Source: Devosia sp. LC5 (lineage in GTDB: Bacteria; Pseudomonadota; Alphaproteobacteria; Rhizobiales; Devosiaceae). From it: a DNA stretch of 64,000 nucleotides. The DNA is taken from NCBI RefSeq assembly GCF_000735585.1, contig NZ_JNNO01000012.1:186001-250000 (forward strand), given 5' to 3'. The translations under genes and the position numbers were made by a program. The first letter of the stretch is position 1. Each line of letters opens with the position of its first letter. This document shows positions 63,649-64,000 of this stretch, piece by piece. The notes under the pieces are model-generated. The model saw nothing but the letters and a program-made list of their open reading frames with translations. It searched no databases and was not told the origin of the DNA.

Positions 63649-63680
63649 AAAGGCGAATGCGGAGAATCCCCCGCATTCGC
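63649..63680 (-). terminator. Terminator after rpsO
   Basis: On the minus strand GCGAATGCGG, loop, CCGCATTCGC and CTTTG, 18 bases after the rpsO stop codon. pnp therefore needs its own promoter or readthrough. Confidence 0.75.
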
Positions 63681-63697
63681 AAGTTCAGAAGCTGCGC

Positions 63698-63967
63698 TTA
63701 GCGGCGCAGGCCGAGCTTTTCGATCAAGGTCTTGTAACGGGCGTCGTCGATCTTCTTGACGTAGTCAAGCAGGCTGCGACGGGTCGAAACGAGCTTGAGC
63801 AGGCCGCGGCGGGAATGGTTGTCCTTGCCGTGATCCTTGAAGTGCTCGGTGAGATTGGCAATGCGCTCGGAGAGGATGGCAACCTGCACTTCGGGCGAGC
63901 CCGTATCGTTCGGCTTGGTTGCGTATTCCTGGATCAGAGCAGTCTTGCGCTCGGGCGTAATCGACAT
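63698..63967 (-). CDS. rpsO: 30S ribosomal protein S15
   Basis: Protein of 89 residues binding 16S rRNA early in assembly. Conserved segments are [25 protein letters not shown] and [28 protein letters not shown] lies before the start codon. Normally upstream of pnp and downstream of truB; the upstream side is outside the window. Confidence 0.98.
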   Translation of the reverse strand: MSITPERKTALIQEYATKPNDTGSPEVQVAILSERIANLTEHFKDHGKDNHSRRGLLKLVSTRRSLLDYVKKIDDARYKTLIEKLGLRR

Positions 63968-64000
63968 CGGAAATATCCTTTCAAAGGAGGATTGGGTCGC

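Overview
The window is a 64 kb piece of a GC-rich alphaproteobacterial chromosome. Gene neighbourhoods place it in the Hyphomicrobiales, most likely near Devosia: murJ-trpS-usp-nfuA; miaB-phoH-ybeY-corC; murU-addB-addA-trxA facing folC-accD-trpA-trpB-trpF-lapA-ihfB-sppA; rpsA-cmk-aroA beside a FYDLN-acid (TIGR02300) gene; lnt-metK-trmB-rimP-nusA-ylxR-infB; and pnp-rpsO. The genus is an inference. The window is almost entirely chromosomal housekeeping DNA. I see no prophage, insertion sequence, CRISPR array or secretion island, and no large undescribed system.

Layout. 0-4.1 kb: lipid II flippase (5' end missing), TrpRS, a stress protein, a small membrane protein and the Fe-S carrier NfuA behind a candidate Irr box. 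4.2-9.3 kb, minus strand: miaB, fabA, phoH, ybeY, corC. 9-13.3 kb: hpf-ptsN, a heat-shock pair (hsp20-DUF1150) with an apparent RpoH promoter and ROSE-type RNA thermometer, a glycosyltransferase, and rpmI-rplT. 13.4-25 kb, plus strand: pheS, a DEDDh exonuclease, pheT, murU, addB, addA. 25-27.7 kb: two tandem thioredoxins and a NagZ-like GH3 enzyme. 27.8-40.6 kb, minus strand: folC, queF, accD, trpA, trpB, trpF, lapA, ihfB, sppA, a BrnT/BrnA toxin-antitoxin pair, an acetyltransferase, rpsA, cmk, aroA. 40.8-46.4 kb is the most accessory-looking stretch: FYDLN-acid protein, tRNA-Ala(GGC), a GIY-YIG protein behind a structured repeat, a dmeRF-like metal efflux pair, a YcaQ-like protein, pncB and small hypotheticals. 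46.5-48.1 kb, minus strand: fur/mur, rimI, tsaB. 48.2-59.4 kb, plus strand: lnt, metK, trmB, a HxlR regulator and the rimP-nusA-ylxR-infB operon. 59.4-64 kb: histidine phosphatase, L,D-transpeptidase, pnp and rpsO, the last three on the minus strand.

How the genes work together. Most genes serve translation (trpS, pheST, rpmI, rplT, rpsA, rpsO, infB, rimP, nusA, hpf, ybeY), tRNA modification (miaB, queF, trmB, tsaB), cell envelope (murJ, murU, lnt, fabA, accD, GH3, L,D-transpeptidase), tryptophan and chorismate synthesis, and recombination (addAB). Regulatory features worth reading are the Irr-type box before nfuA, the ROSE-like thermometer before hsp20, a possible terminator/anti-terminator before rimP, a CsoR/RcnR-type operator before dmeRF, direct repeats before brnTA and a possible SahR-type palindrome before metK.

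Architecture. Against the usual rhizobial order, the block tsaB-rimI-fur-miaB-phoH-ybeY-corC that normally lies between nfuA and lnt is present here in reverse and split by about 37 kb. The pnp-rpsO end of the nusA-infB cluster is also inverted. At least four families of intergenic palindromic repeats are scattered through the window, several of them beside such junctions.
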